Origin: UBA8106 sp913052135
GTDB lineage: Bacteria > Acidobacteriota > Vicinamibacteria > Vicinamibacterales > UBA823
NCBI GenBank assembly: GCA_913052135.1
Contig: CAJXDY010000010.1
Coordinates: 1 to 57,293 of the forward strand
DNA length: 57,293 nt
Direction of reading: 5' to 3'
Shown here one piece after another: positions 36,494-45,756 of this stretch (positions are counted from its first letter, which is position 1; the number at the start of each line of letters is the position of its first letter). The position numbers and the translations under genes are program-made. The notes beneath the pieces are model-generated. The model searched no databases. It saw nothing but the letters and a program-made list of their open reading frames with translations, and was not told the DNA's origin.

Positions 36494-37258
36494 TCAGAAA
36501 TTAGAAATATGCGAATAGGTAGGCATAGACGCGAACAGCTGACAACACCGACCCTCTTGAGGAAAACGTGTACCAATCACGCGAACAACAATATCGAAAC
36601 CATGCAACAATTCACTGTGCGTTGATTCACACGACCATCGAACGGCCTCTTTTCTGGATTCCAAGCGTATCGTCACCCCTGCAACACTTCTGGCAATTGA
36701 TCGATCGCCTATTAATAAATATGCTGTCGGTTGATCTTTTACCGCGTGCGTTAATCGTCTCCATGTTGTGAACGGAATTCGGCGAAATACATGTTCTGGC
36801 AAATCAACCAAGTCGAGAGTAACTACTCCAAACCCACCAGCGTGCACAAGACATTCCAACGCCTTAATCGAGCGATTCACGATGTGCAACATTGGTTCAT
36901 TGCTATCTGCGCCCCCTCGAATCCAGAGAAAGCGTGAAAAATCGATACCAGCCTCCGCACCAGATTCCGGATCAAAAGTGTCGAACGTGTCAATAAGTGC
37001 AACAAGCTCACCACGGTTCGTAGCTGCAGCAAATGCCGCATGCATTACACTCATCCGACCAGTCGTATGATCCCCAACAATCTCCGAAAGATGCCCCCTC
37101 GGAAGACCTCCACCAAGTTCCGTATCGAGCCTTGCAATTCCCGTTGGAGCTAGAGAAACATCGAATGGATCTTTATCGTAAATATAAGAAAATAAAGTAC
37201 TTCCAAAACTCTTTTCCTTAAGCAGCTTTTCAAGATCCGTTTTTGTTAAGGTTGACAT
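36494..37258 (-). CDS. imuA: ImuA, RecA-like mutasome accessory protein
   Basis: Residual RecA fold of the ImuA/SulA-like family, 254 residues from the ATG at 37258; the frame is open to a TTG at 37363, but that extension is not conserved-looking. Landmarks are RLDTELGGGLPRGHLSEIVG, LIDTFDTFDPESGAEAGID (RecA-like Walker B region) and WIRGG. The Walker A is degenerate: GDHTTGRMS has Arg in place of the Lys of GxxxxGK[TS], so ATP binding is uncertain. The upstream 200 bases, where a LexA operator is expected, show no palindrome that I would call one. First gene of imuA-imuB-dnaE2. Confidence 0.85.
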   Translation of the reverse strand: MSTLTKTDLEKLLKEKSFGSTLFSYIYDKDPFDVSLAPTGIARLDTELGGGLPRGHLSEIVGDHTTGRMSVMHAAFAAATNRGELVALIDTFDTFDPESGAEAGIDFSRFLWIRGGADSNEPMLHIVNRSIKALECLVHAGGFGVVTLDLVDLPEHVFRRIPFTTWRRLTHAVKDQPTAYLLIGDRSIARSVAGVTIRLESRKEAVRWSCESTHSELLHGFDIVVRVIGTRFPQEGRCCQLFASMPTYSHISNF

Positions 37259-37471
37259 TCGTTTTTTTTTCGCCTCTGAGAAGAATACTATACCCGGACG
37301 AATAAGTGCAAGACTTGAGGTTGCTTTAAAACAAGTCAGGTGCCTTTTATCGAAAAACGACAAACAAACATCAATGCTCTGTTGGCATTAAGATGTAGGC
37401 TGGTACGAAGTCATCTTTTGAAATTAACCCTACAAAGAATTCGCATTCCTCGGTGAAGGACTCTCGCGCGC

Positions 37472-38746
37472 GTGGCCGAACCACTACACTCAAACGCTCC
37501 GACTGATACCGATAGCACTTCAACATCTTTCGGGTACCGTGTGTTGCGACGTTTAGGCGCTGCATTCACTTTTCGTGATTTTCGGGTCTTGTGGCTAGGC
37601 GCCTTTACCTCCACCACTGGTAGTTGGATGCAACAAGTTGCACAGCGTTGGCTCGTCCTTGCAATGACGGGTTCGGCATTCTTCCTTGGTCTCGACTCTT
37701 TTTTAGCGCAATTACCAATCCTACTCTTCACATTAATCGGTGGTGTAATAGCCGACCGCAAAGACCGACGTTATCTGCTTATAGGTTCCCAGTACGTCCA
37801 GATGACTTCAGCATTTATATTGGCGGCCCTCGTCTATTTCGACATCGTTCAAGTTTGGCACATTCTCTTATTATCATTCGTATCAGGATGCGGTCAGGCA
37901 TTCGGCGGTCCCGCTTACCAGTCTCTTCTCCCTACACTTGTCCCAAAACAAACACTGCCGAATGCGATCGCGCTGAACTCCATTCAGTTTAATCTCGCTC
38001 GTGTCTTTGGTCCGTTGATTGCAGGCATCACTTTAGCCGCTTTAGGTACTGCGGCGTGTTTTGGACTGAATGGCTTATCATTTTTTGTCGTCATCATCGC
38101 ACTCATGTCACTACGGGTGAAACACGTACCACCCACCAACCAACGACCAATGATGGAAGAGTTACGTGGAGGCCTGTCCTACGTCAAACACGAAGGTGCC
38201 TTACTGACACTCACTATCCTTGCGTTTATGACGACCTTCCTCGGTCTCCCATTACTGACGCTACTACCAGTTGTCGTCGATAGTGTTTTCCAGGAAGGAG
38301 TCGAGCAGTACAGCCAGATGTTAGCGTTTTCAGGCACGGGTGCTGTGATCGGAGCGTTGATCGTGGCCTGGCTTGGGAAGTTTAAGCGCATGGGGCTAAC
38401 CTTGTTGTGCGTGCAAGTTGCCTTCGGCGCCATCATCATCGCATTCTCATTCTCACGGGTCATGTTACTAAGCGAACTGCTGCTATTACTGAGTGGAGCC
38501 ACCCTTATTATAGTGTTTTCACTAGTTACATCACTCGTCCAGCTTGCAGTACCAAATGAGTTACGAGGCCGCGTTATGAGCATCTTCATGCTAGCATTTC
38601 GAGGCGGAATGCCGCTCGGTGACCTCATGGGTGGAACTCTTGCTAACCAGACCTCAGCCACATTCGTGCTAACCGTCAACGGCACACTCTTAGTGGTCGT
38701 GGCCTGCTACTTTCTCGTCCGTAGCCACGGAATCAGAGAGCTGTAA
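37472..38746 (+). CDS. MFS transporter, EntS-like
   Basis: A 424-residue major facilitator with twelve hydrophobic segments. The N-terminal FRVLWLGAFTSTTGSWMQQVAQRWLV and the inter-helix GGVIADRKDRRY (motif A) and SELRGR-like NELRGRVMS late in the chain are features of the enterobactin-exporter-like (EntS/MFS_3) group. The substrate cannot be inferred. Start is GTG at 37472; GAAGGA lies about twelve bases upstream. The first roughly 30 residues are hydrophilic. It is divergent from imuA and convergent with the FAD monooxygenase, with 74 bases between the two stops. Confidence 0.9.
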   Translation: MAEPLHSNAPTDTDSTSTSFGYRVLRRLGAAFTFRDFRVLWLGAFTSTTGSWMQQVAQRWLVLAMTGSAFFLGLDSFLAQLPILLFTLIGGVIADRKDRRYLLIGSQYVQMTSAFILAALVYFDIVQVWHILLLSFVSGCGQAFGGPAYQSLLPTLVPKQTLPNAIALNSIQFNLARVFGPLIAGITLAALGTAACFGLNGLSFFVVIIALMSLRVKHVPPTNQRPMMEELRGGLSYVKHEGALLTLTILAFMTTFLGLPLLTLLPVVVDSVFQEGVEQYSQMLAFSGTGAVIGALIVAWLGKFKRMGLTLLCVQVAFGAIIIAFSFSRVMLLSELLLLLSGATLIIVFSLVTSLVQLAVPNELRGRVMSIFMLAFRGGMPLGDLMGGTLANQTSATFVLTVNGTLLVVVACYFLVRSHGIREL

Positions 38747-38820
38747 TTTCCACTCACCGTCGTTGTTAAATAGGAATAATTCAGGACAGACCGTCAGGAT
38801 CGACGCCAGAACAGCAGGCT

Positions 38821-40404
38821 TCACACGCCAAGTAACCGCTCAACGTTCAACGCGAGTGTTTCCAATTCTGCTGGTCGTACTGAACCGACGATGTACCGGT
38901 CGGGGCGGACCAATAACACTTCCCCGTGATGCAGTCTCATGATCTCGTCGAATCGATTATCTATTGGAACCAGGCAAGAATCGGACAACGGTGGTTGCAT
39001 CTCAGTACTTACAACATGCATTCCCTGTACAGACAAAGCCTGCCAGAGTCGATGGCACAGCGCGGCCTTAAGGTCGAACGTTGGACAGTTGATTGCGAGT
39101 AGCGCAAATCCTTTACCCAACTGAACATCGAGTAAGGTCGTTGTTCCATTCGCTGTCGATACTTCAGGTTGCGGAAGCATTCGCCCAACCCAAGTTTTCG
39201 TAGGACGGGCTTCATCTCGCAGAACGAAACCCTCTTGAATCACAGCACGCGGAATGTACCGCATTTCAGTGATGTAACCAGCGAATGGTGGAACGCGCGA
39301 GAGAAACCAAAACACCAGATCTCGAAAAAACGCTAACACCACTGAACGGCTATTAACTATGCGTCCAAGCAGGACTGAAATATCAATCGTAGCCTCCGTA
39401 TGGTTCCGGCGCTCCAATTCGTAAGATGAAAGAAGACGCAAAGAAGCCACTCCCCTCAGCACGGCAACCAACTTCCAGCATAAATTCGACGCATCGCGAT
39501 GCCCTGAATTCATGCCGGATGCACCAAACGGGGGCATCAAATGGGCAGCGTCGCCAAGAAGAAACACGCGATCGACTTGCATCTTTTTCACAAATAGCGA
39601 GTGAAATGTGTAGACTGCCCGTCGACAGATCTCTACTTGATCGAAATCTCGAAACGGTGCAAATAAACTCCGCAACGACCGATCTTCCAGCATCTCGTCA
39701 GGATCTTCACCGGGTAGCAGCATGAACTCAAATCTTCGCCCATGAAAGGGTGCTGGGATACTGTCCGTCGGCCGTCTTGGGTTGACGAAGTATTTTGAGA
39801 ACGGACTGTGATCGCTGTCATTAAGTAAATCTACAACAACCCATGGTTGCTCATATGACCGGCCATCCATCTCAATCCCAAGTTCTTTGCGAACAGTACT
39901 CTTCCCTCCATCGCAGCCAAGCACAAAGTCTGCATGGATCTTCTGCCGCACACCGTGAACATCGATAACCTCGGCAACAACGGTTGATCCGTCTTGGTCT
40001 AAACTGATTAGTGTCTGTTCGAAATACACAGAAGTAGAGGCAAACCGTTTAACACCACGCAACATGATCTTCTCAAGCTCAGGTTGCCAGATAGCGGAAC
40101 GATTACCGTAACCATTCGGTGTAATCAATCCTTTAACGCGGGCCACACAAAAACCAAAACGTGAAAAATAACTGACCCCTGCAGCTGATACACAATGCTC
40201 AGCAAGTTCATCGGCCAAACCAACCATGTCAAGCGTCCGAAAAAACTCATCATCAATGTAAATACCTTTTGGAATGTCAGAAGTTCCTTGGTTTTTTTCA
40301 AGCACGACAGTGTTAACGTTCGCAAAGCCCAAGAGATTAGCCGCAGCCAATCCGGTAGGCCCAGCACCGACGATTAACACCTGAGTCTTCTTATCTACAA
40401 CCAC
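38821..40404 (-). CDS. FAD-dependent aromatic hydroxylase, MhpA-like
   Basis: A group A flavoprotein monooxygenase of 527 residues, which uses NAD(P)H and O2 to hydroxylate a phenolic ring. Landmarks are the FAD-binding GAGPTGLAAANLLG, the shared FAD/NAD motif GCDGGKSTVRKELG, and LGDAAHLMPPFGASGMNSG. It most resembles MhpA/PheA-type hydroxylases in length and layout, with a C-terminal thioredoxin-like region (about 400-527). The start is GTG. It is the last gene of a minus-strand catabolic series, 51 bases after the HisC-like aminotransferase. Which aromatic acid it uses is unknown. Confidence 0.85.
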   Translation of the reverse strand: MVVDKKTQVLIVGAGPTGLAAANLLGFANVNTVVLEKNQGTSDIPKGIYIDDEFFRTLDMVGLADELAEHCVSAAGVSYFSRFGFCVARVKGLITPNGYGNRSAIWQPELEKIMLRGVKRFASTSVYFEQTLISLDQDGSTVVAEVIDVHGVRQKIHADFVLGCDGGKSTVRKELGIEMDGRSYEQPWVVVDLLNDSDHSPFSKYFVNPRRPTDSIPAPFHGRRFEFMLLPGEDPDEMLEDRSLRSLFAPFRDFDQVEICRRAVYTFHSLFVKKMQVDRVFLLGDAAHLMPPFGASGMNSGHRDASNLCWKLVAVLRGVASLRLLSSYELERRNHTEATIDISVLLGRIVNSRSVVLAFFRDLVFWFLSRVPPFAGYITEMRYIPRAVIQEGFVLRDEARPTKTWVGRMLPQPEVSTANGTTTLLDVQLGKGFALLAINCPTFDLKAALCHRLWQALSVQGMHVVSTEMQPPLSDSCLVPIDNRFDEIMRLHHGEVLLVRPDRYIVGSVRPAELETLALNVERLLGV

Positions 40405-40455
40405 TGCAAATCAACGATTTGTTGTTAGGAATCTATTGACTGAAGCAGACAGCTT

Positions 40456-41562
40456 TCACCCACGGGCAGCCTCTGCATTTAAGAATGTGCCAAGTGCATC
40501 GATGAACTTTTCGTTCTCACGATCCAACCCCACGGTCACGCGAAGATAATTATCAAGGCCATACGGCTCCAGCGGTCGCACGAGGATGTTACGACCCGCC
40601 AGAAACTCCAGCGCTGCCAGAGCCAAAGACGATCCAGACTCCCCCACCTTACAGGTGTTGAAATTAGTCACACTGGGAAGTGGTGGGACACCAAGCTTGC
40701 TAGTGCGATTGGCTACCCAGTGCAGTGCACGGGTATTATGTGTGATCACCTCTTGAAGATACGCCTCGTCATGCAGAGCAGCAACGCCGGCAGCCTGAGC
40801 GGCACCACTAACAGGAAACGGCAACCGCGCACGATTAAACACCTCAATAATCTTTTTTGGCCCGTACGCCCAGCCTAACCTGAGACCAGCGAGGCCGTAA
40901 GCCTTGGAGAAAGTACGTGTCATGACGACATTGCCAGCATCCTCGACGAACTCGATCCCAGCAGAATAATTGTCAGCAAAAACGAACTCCGCATAGGCGG
41001 AGTCGAGCACCAGTAGAACTCCAGAGGGAAGAGCGGCACATAAGCGAGCTAGTTCCGTTTTCGAAATGTAGGTTCCAGTAGGATTGTTTGGATTCGCTAG
41101 CAACACCACCTTCGTCCGTTCCGTGACTGCAGCAATCACGGCATCGACCGATGCCGTGCAATTTACCTCAGGTGCTACTACAGGTGTTGCCCCGCAGGCG
41201 ATGGCACCCAACTTAAAACGAAGGAAGCCGTACTCACAAAACACGACCTCGTCACCATCTCCAGCGAAAAGCCTTGTCAAGCTGTCCACGATTTGATCGG
41301 AACCGTTGCCACAGAGAATCCGTGAGGGATGCAACTTATGATGTTCAGCTAATGCATCCCGAAGAAAATTACAGCTAGTATCCGGATAACGCTGCAAGGA
41401 ACTACCGTACTCTTGGTACGCCTTGATCGCATTGGGACTCGGTCCAAGAGCAGATTCGTTGGATGACAACTTGACAACTGGATCGTCTCCCACACCCTTG
41501 GTCGCCCCAGGTACGTATAGAGGTAATGATGAAAGATAGGCCTTTGGCTCTGGACTTGTCAT
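40456..41562 (-). CDS. Histidinol-phosphate aminotransferase family enzyme
   Basis: A PLP-dependent class I/II aminotransferase of 368 residues in the HisC-like group. Landmarks are KLSSNESALGPSPNAI, NPNNPTG, and TRTFSKAYGLAGLRLGW with the PLP lysine. HisC itself makes histidinol phosphate, but HisC-like paralogs also transaminate aromatic amino acids, and this copy lies among catabolic genes and not a his operon. So an aromatic or related 2-oxo acid transaminase is equally possible; I do not give the symbol. The ATG follows the stop of the ketopantoate-reductase-like gene with no gap. Confidence 0.88.
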   Translation of the reverse strand: MTSPEPKAYLSSLPLYVPGATKGVGDDPVVKLSSNESALGPSPNAIKAYQEYGSSLQRYPDTSCNFLRDALAEHHKLHPSRILCGNGSDQIVDSLTRLFAGDGDEVVFCEYGFLRFKLGAIACGATPVVAPEVNCTASVDAVIAAVTERTKVVLLANPNNPTGTYISKTELARLCAALPSGVLLVLDSAYAEFVFADNYSAGIEFVEDAGNVVMTRTFSKAYGLAGLRLGWAYGPKKIIEVFNRARLPFPVSGAAQAAGVAALHDEAYLQEVITHNTRALHWVANRTSKLGVPPLPSVTNFNTCKVGESGSSLALAALEFLAGRNILVRPLEPYGLDNYLRVTVGLDRENEKFIDALGTFLNAEAARG

Positions 41563-42531
41563 CTAAGCTTTTCTTCCAGGAGGCAGGTCATCAATCACGG
41601 TCGCGGCCGTCATTGTTCGCCCATTCGCGTAATGCTTTAATGCTGCATAGGCAGTTTCGTGAAACGGAACGTCTATATCCAGTTGATGTCCCAAACGAAC
41701 AACGGTCCCACTCAAATGTTCAATCTCCAATCGCCTACCGCTCCGCAGATCCACTAACATCGAGGGAATCGATTCTGCCGCCATTTCGTCCACAATCATG
41801 AGTGAACGCTCGACAACATCAGACTCTAAATGCACATCAGAGGCATTCGCGACAGCAACGGTCTCGCGCATACCCCGCTCAAGCATTGCCCGACCCGCAG
41901 GATCGTCACGTAATGAACCAGTCGGGAGATTTGAAAGACAACAGGCAGCACTCATGACAGAAAACAGGACAAACTTACTCCAAAGTTCCACGTCTATCTG
42001 GGTCGTAGTCTCCGCATCAATGCTGCATGCTTTGCAAGCAGTTACTAGCTGCGACGCTATTTCTTGAGCCCGTTCAGTTCGACCACCCACTCTTAACCGT
42101 GCCAGAGTACCAAGATGCCGAACATGTCCAGGGGTCACAAGTAACGTGTTACCGTAGACGACTGCGCCGAGGGCACACCCTCGTTCCAAACGTGAAGTTA
42201 ATCTATCGATCGCATCGACACCATTTTGCGTGCAGACCACTCCCGTGTTCTCGTCCATGAGAGGACCCAATAAAGAACCTACATCTTCTAAATCATAGGC
42301 CTTAACACATAAGAGGACTACGTCGACCGGACCAATATCTTGAGGATGACTCGTCACTCGGAGTTCGTGTAAATGAGCATTACCAAGTGCACTTTCGATT
42401 AACAAACCTTGCGTCCGAAGAGCTTCGACTGTTTTCTCACGTGCAATGAAGGAAACATCCACGCCGGTCGCACTGAGCCGACCACCGTAATAACTACCAA
42501 CTCCTCCCACACCAAGAATGGCAATCTTCAT
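41563..42531 (-). CDS. Ketopantoate reductase family protein
   Basis: A 322-residue NADP-dependent 2-ketoacid reductase of the ApbA/PanE type. The N-terminus is the Rossmann motif AILGVGGVGSYYGGRLSATG; VLLCVKAYD is the next signature, and ELWSKFVLFSVMSAACCL contains the conserved catalytic lysine. PanE makes D-pantoate for CoA, but here the surrounding genes are catabolic, so it may reduce another branched 2-keto acid. It begins one base after the VOC gene and abuts the aminotransferase. Confidence 0.88.
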   Translation of the reverse strand: MKIAILGVGGVGSYYGGRLSATGVDVSFIAREKTVEALRTQGLLIESALGNAHLHELRVTSHPQDIGPVDVVLLCVKAYDLEDVGSLLGPLMDENTGVVCTQNGVDAIDRLTSRLERGCALGAVVYGNTLLVTPGHVRHLGTLARLRVGGRTERAQEIASQLVTACKACSIDAETTTQIDVELWSKFVLFSVMSAACCLSNLPTGSLRDDPAGRAMLERGMRETVAVANASDVHLESDVVERSLMIVDEMAAESIPSMLVDLRSGRRLEIEHLSGTVVRLGHQLDIDVPFHETAYAALKHYANGRTMTAATVIDDLPPGRKA

Positions 42532-42532
42532 G

Positions 42533-43105
42533 CTAGGCAGTTACGTCACTTGGGCCCATTTTTCGCTTAAGTTCGGCCTCGAATTCTTCTCGGGGCATAA
42601 AACCAGGATCGTCTTTAATGGCATCGAGAGTCTTCCTTAAAACTTCTTCGTCAGACATGTCTAAATCTAGATCGTCACCATGTGGTTGTGGCACATGCCA
42701 AGGAGAGTCAAGATAAACCTCAATCCTGTTACCTTCAGGATCACGAAAATAGATCGACCAGGCATTGCCATGATTAATCCCAATGAAATCGGTGACACCT
42801 GCCTCCTGAACACGCCGACTCATCTCTCGTAGTTCGTCGAGAGATGCAACCTCAAACGACATCTGATTAATAACACTGTAGTCTGCATCCTTCGGTCGTC
42901 CAGTTGCGAGCACAAGCTGATGATGAGCATCGGGTCGACTACTCAAAAAGACAAGATCGATCGGAAATTTAAATGCTTTTCCCCGATCAGTTACCACCAG
43001 TCCCATCACTTTGGTATAGAAATCTTCCATCCGTGGTAAATCTTGAACATGGATACCCATGTGACTCAGGAGGGGCCGCACCGTTGGTCTCGGCGACGAA
43101 CTCAT
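42533..43105 (-). CDS. VOC family metalloenzyme, extradiol-dioxygenase-like
   Basis: A 190-residue one-domain vicinal oxygen chelate protein. The likely metal ligands are a His in LSHMGIHVQDLP, a His in PDAHHQLVLATG and a Glu in GNRIEVYLDSPW, with the IYFRDPEGN signature of catechol 2,3-dioxygenase-like proteins. VOC enzymes can be ring-cleaving dioxygenases, glyoxalases or epimerases; the neighbours (a ring hydroxylase and an FAH hydrolase) favour an extradiol dioxygenase role, but this is inference. The acidic C-terminal region (DDLDLDMSDEEV) is an extension. Overlaps the FAH gene by four bases. Confidence 0.85.
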   Translation of the reverse strand: MSSSPRPTVRPLLSHMGIHVQDLPRMEDFYTKVMGLVVTDRGKAFKFPIDLVFLSSRPDAHHQLVLATGRPKDADYSVINQMSFEVASLDELREMSRRVQEAGVTDFIGINHGNAWSIYFRDPEGNRIEVYLDSPWHVPQPHGDDLDLDMSDEEVLRKTLDAIKDDPGFMPREEFEAELKRKMGPSDVTA

Positions 43106-43953
43106 AACTCACGCTCGATTCGATGAGTTAAAGTTCCAATGTTTTCAACGATGATTTCGACGACATCACCGACCTGCATAAACACCGGAGGGGTGCGTTT
43201 AAACCCAACGCCGCCAGGCGTTCCGGTAACAATAACATCGCCCGGTTCAAGCGTAGTCCAAGTCGAACAATAGGCAATAAGTTCCGCAACCGAAAACACC
43301 ATATCCTTGGTATTTCCGTGTTGCATCACTCGACCATTCAAACGGGTTGATAGATCTAAAACCTGCGGGTCTTGAATTTCATCAGCCGTCACCATCCAAG
43401 GACCGAAACCACCTGTCGAGTTAAAATTCTTCCCTGCTGTGATTTGTCGCGTATGACGCTGCCAGTCTCGAACACTCCCATCGAGATAGCACGCATAACC
43501 GGCCACGTGTTCCAGGGCTTCCCCTGCAGGAATCGCATGCCCGCCCTTTCCAATGATTGCGGCGAGTTCACATTCGAAATCCAAATTGTCTGACACTTTT
43601 GGCATGACCACCGGTTGTTGATGGCCAACCTGAGACGCAGCCACCCGGATAAACCACGCTGGATTCGCAGTTTTATCTCGACCAGTCTCAGCAATATGGT
43701 CGTCGTAGTTAAGTGCCACAGCCAGAATCTTGTCAGGATTAGGAATAACCGGTAAGAATATAATTTCATCGAGCGAGTGATCTCCAGTTTGTCCCTCCGC
43801 AGCACTTCGAGCTTCATCAAGCGCATTCAAGGTCAATACATCTCTTAGTGTTCGATGCGTTGGAGGCAACCGTTTACGCAGGTCAACCACTGAATCATCA
43901 ACCACAACACCGTATGTCTCACGATCTCCTACTCGATACGAAACGATCTTCAT
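43102..43953 (-). CDS. Fumarylacetoacetate hydrolase family protein
   Basis: A 283-residue FAH-superfamily enzyme that hydrolyses or hydrates a beta-diketone/enol product of ring cleavage. The metal site is FECELAAIIG (Glu-x-Glu) and an Asp in LDGSVRDWQ; other signatures are KNFNSTGGFGPWM and VIVTGTPGGVGF. The start is the ATG at 43953, with GAGGAG nine bases upstream (43963-43968); the frame extends to 43998 without support. The following VOC gene overlaps by four bases, so the two are coupled. It may act on the product of the VOC enzyme, but the substrate is not determined. Confidence 0.9.
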   Translation of the reverse strand: MKIVSYRVGDRETYGVVVDDSVVDLRKRLPPTHRTLRDVLTLNALDEARSAAEGQTGDHSLDEIIFLPVIPNPDKILAVALNYDDHIAETGRDKTANPAWFIRVAASQVGHQQPVVMPKVSDNLDFECELAAIIGKGGHAIPAGEALEHVAGYACYLDGSVRDWQRHTRQITAGKNFNSTGGFGPWMVTADEIQDPQVLDLSTRLNGRVMQHGNTKDMVFSVAELIAYCSTWTTLEPGDVIVTGTPGGVGFKRTPPVFMQVGDVVEIIVENIGTLTHRIEREL

Positions 43954-43962
43954 CGTCACAAT

Positions 43963-43968
43963 CTCCTC
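43963..43968 (-). promoter_or_regulatory. Ribosome binding site deciding the FAH start
   Basis: On the minus strand GAGGAG lies nine bases before the ATG at 43953-43951, supporting the shorter form of the FAH gene over the frame that is open to 43998. Confidence 0.5.
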
Positions 43969-44056
43969 GAATAATTCACCTTGCGTTCTGACTGCCAATA
44001 AATACGTTTGTTAGCCTGAATATTTTACACCGTCTTACCTTGCTCCTTTTTTACTC

Positions 44057-44641
44057 CTATCGCAGCCCATCTTCACCAACAATGTCAGCAGCGGCCAAAC
44101 CACCGATTCGGGCATGGATCCGCGCGCCTGTCGTCATCGCGAGGGCGTAAAGAATTTCATTAGCACGAGGGCTATCGTGCGCACCCACCTCAATCGAACT
44201 CATATGGCTTCGAACATATGCCGCTCGAACGTGCCCTAGTGGTATCATCAGCCGAGCACCGATAGCACCAATCATCTTCGACGACGGAACAATGGCTTTC
44301 GTGCCCCCAAGAACTTCTCGCATCCCCCATCCACCGGCCTCGTGCCATAGTGCGCCATGTTCCAATTCACCCTCAGATCCAACTATCGCACCTTTACCAT
44401 AGGATTCGACTGCGCTAGCCTCTACACCAAGAGCAGTAATAAGTTTTTTGGCGAGTTCTTTGCCGAGAGGCTTCAATTCAGCCATCATTGGCATAAGATC
44501 TGGCTCGAAGCGCCCAGCGTAGGGATTCTTGACGACAGCAAAGATGGTGCCTGCATGAAGTGGAGACTCGACGGGCGGTCCGCCATCATGCCGCACAGAT
44601 TCGACAGTTACTACTATCTTACGAATGTCCACAAGTGTCAT
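44057..44641 (-). CDS. AA_synth (PF06684) family protein of unknown function
   Basis: A 194-residue protein with the features of the family annotated as 'amino acid synthesis': the start DIRKIVVTVESVRHDGG, FAVVKNPYAGRFEPDL, YGKGAIVGSEGELEHGALWH, IVPSSKMIGAIGARLMIPLGH, and RIGGLAAADI near the C-terminus. The name is historical and the reaction is unknown; members often lie near TRAP transporters and catabolic enzymes, as here. It heads the minus-strand series and is separated from the divergent TRAP operon by only 35 bases between start codons. The next gene starts 103 bases after its stop. Confidence 0.88.
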   Translation of the reverse strand: MTLVDIRKIVVTVESVRHDGGPPVESPLHAGTIFAVVKNPYAGRFEPDLMPMMAELKPLGKELAKKLITALGVEASAVESYGKGAIVGSEGELEHGALWHEAGGWGMREVLGGTKAIVPSSKMIGAIGARLMIPLGHVRAAYVRSHMSSIEVGAHDSPRANEILYALAMTTGARIHARIGGLAAADIVGEDGLR

Positions 44642-44676
44642 GACAATACCTCGAACGCAGATTCAGGACTCCATTG

Positions 44677-45756
44677 ATGAACACTAGACTCAGGTCTAGT
44701 ATACCTGCCGTATACCGACCATGGCGCGAGTCCAGGACAACTATTCTGGCCGCTACAACCCTCGCTTTGTCCTTATCCGTTACACTGCCAGCCACAGAAT
44801 TGCTGGTTAACAGCTTTTGGACCCCATCACACCTTATGCGTCAGGAGGTGTTCGACCGATGGGCTGCAGATGTCGAACGAGTGACTGAGGGGCGGGTAAC
44901 CAGCAGATTTCCTACAAGCACATTATCTCCACCGTCACGGCAGTGGCATATGGTCACCTCAGGTATTGCTGACGTTGCCATCGTTTTCAATGGCTTTGAA
45001 CGCAACAGATTGCATTTACCAACCATTGCAGATCTGCCATTTGGAACACCGAGTGCCGAATCAGCTTCGGTAGCCCTTTGGCGGACGTACAAACGTTACT
45101 TTGAGGCAGTGAATGAGTATTCTGGAGTCAAGTTATTAGGTTTAATGACTCACTCGGGTGGTGATCTTTATAGCCTTACGACTCCAATTAGAAACGTAGC
45201 CGATCTGTCTGGCATGAAAATCCGTACAACCGACGGAAGCTCGTCTGATGCAATGCAGGCATTGGGTGCTGTAGCAGTACCGTCGTCTGGTATTGGTGCC
45301 TACCAGCTTGTTTCTCGAGGAATTGTCGATGGTCTCATTATGCCAACTGGAGACATGCGCACATTTAATATGCTGCAACATACCAACTTCGCTGTCGCGA
45401 TTCCTGGCAAGATCTACAATGGAAGTTTCTCTCTCTTTATGAATATCGATACGTGGAACACCATTTCAAAAACAGATCAAAAAGCAATTCTTGAAGTTTC
45501 TGGAGAAACCTTTGCTCGTCGTGCACGTGCGTGGGACGACTCAGATGAAAAAGCCATTGAGGAAATGACGCAACGCAACATTAACCGCACACAGGCGACC
45601 AAGAATTTCGTTGAGGAGTTAGAAGCTAATCTCACCTTCGTCTCTGATGCATGGATCACTGAAGCAAATCGACGAGGCGTCGATGGTCAAGCAGCACTTG
45701 CATTCTTTCGAGCTGAGGCCAAGCGGATCGCAGCCGGTACAAGCACAGAGCCATGA
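44677..45756 (+). CDS. TRAP transporter solute-binding protein (DctP family)
   Basis: The periplasmic receptor of a TRAP transporter, 359 residues from the ATG at 44677 (the frame also has a TTG at 44674). A basic N-terminus then a hydrophobic segment (TTILAATTLALSLSVTLPATE) forms the signal peptide. The mature chain has the DctP features LLVNSFWTPSHLMRQEVFDRW, TSGIADVA and LSGMKIRTTDG, where Arg is the usual carboxylate-binding residue. The ligand is likely a carboxylate or other organic acid. Four bases overlap with dctQ (ATGA), and it is divergent from the AA_synth gene. Confidence 0.92.
   Translation: MNTRLRSSIPAVYRPWRESRTTILAATTLALSLSVTLPATELLVNSFWTPSHLMRQEVFDRWAADVERVTEGRVTSRFPTSTLSPPSRQWHMVTSGIADVAIVFNGFERNRLHLPTIADLPFGTPSAESASVALWRTYKRYFEAVNEYSGVKLLGLMTHSGGDLYSLTTPIRNVADLSGMKIRTTDGSSSDAMQALGAVAVPSSGIGAYQLVSRGIVDGLIMPTGDMRTFNMLQHTNFAVAIPGKIYNGSFSLFMNIDTWNTISKTDQKAILEVSGETFARRARAWDDSDEKAIEEMTQRNINRTQATKNFVEELEANLTFVSDAWITEANRRGVDGQAALAFFRAEAKRIAAGTSTEP

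Noticed and set aside
37259..37471. LexA/SOS operator before imuA
   Set aside because: I looked for CTG-N10-CAG, GAAC-N4-GTTC and GTTC-N7-GTTC patterns on both strands and saw no convincing match. The acidobacterial LexA box is not known to me well enough to call one.
38179..38685. Minus-strand frame of 168 codons inside the MFS gene
   Set aside because: Low-complexity Ser/Thr/Asn-rich product, antisense to membrane helices; typical shadow.
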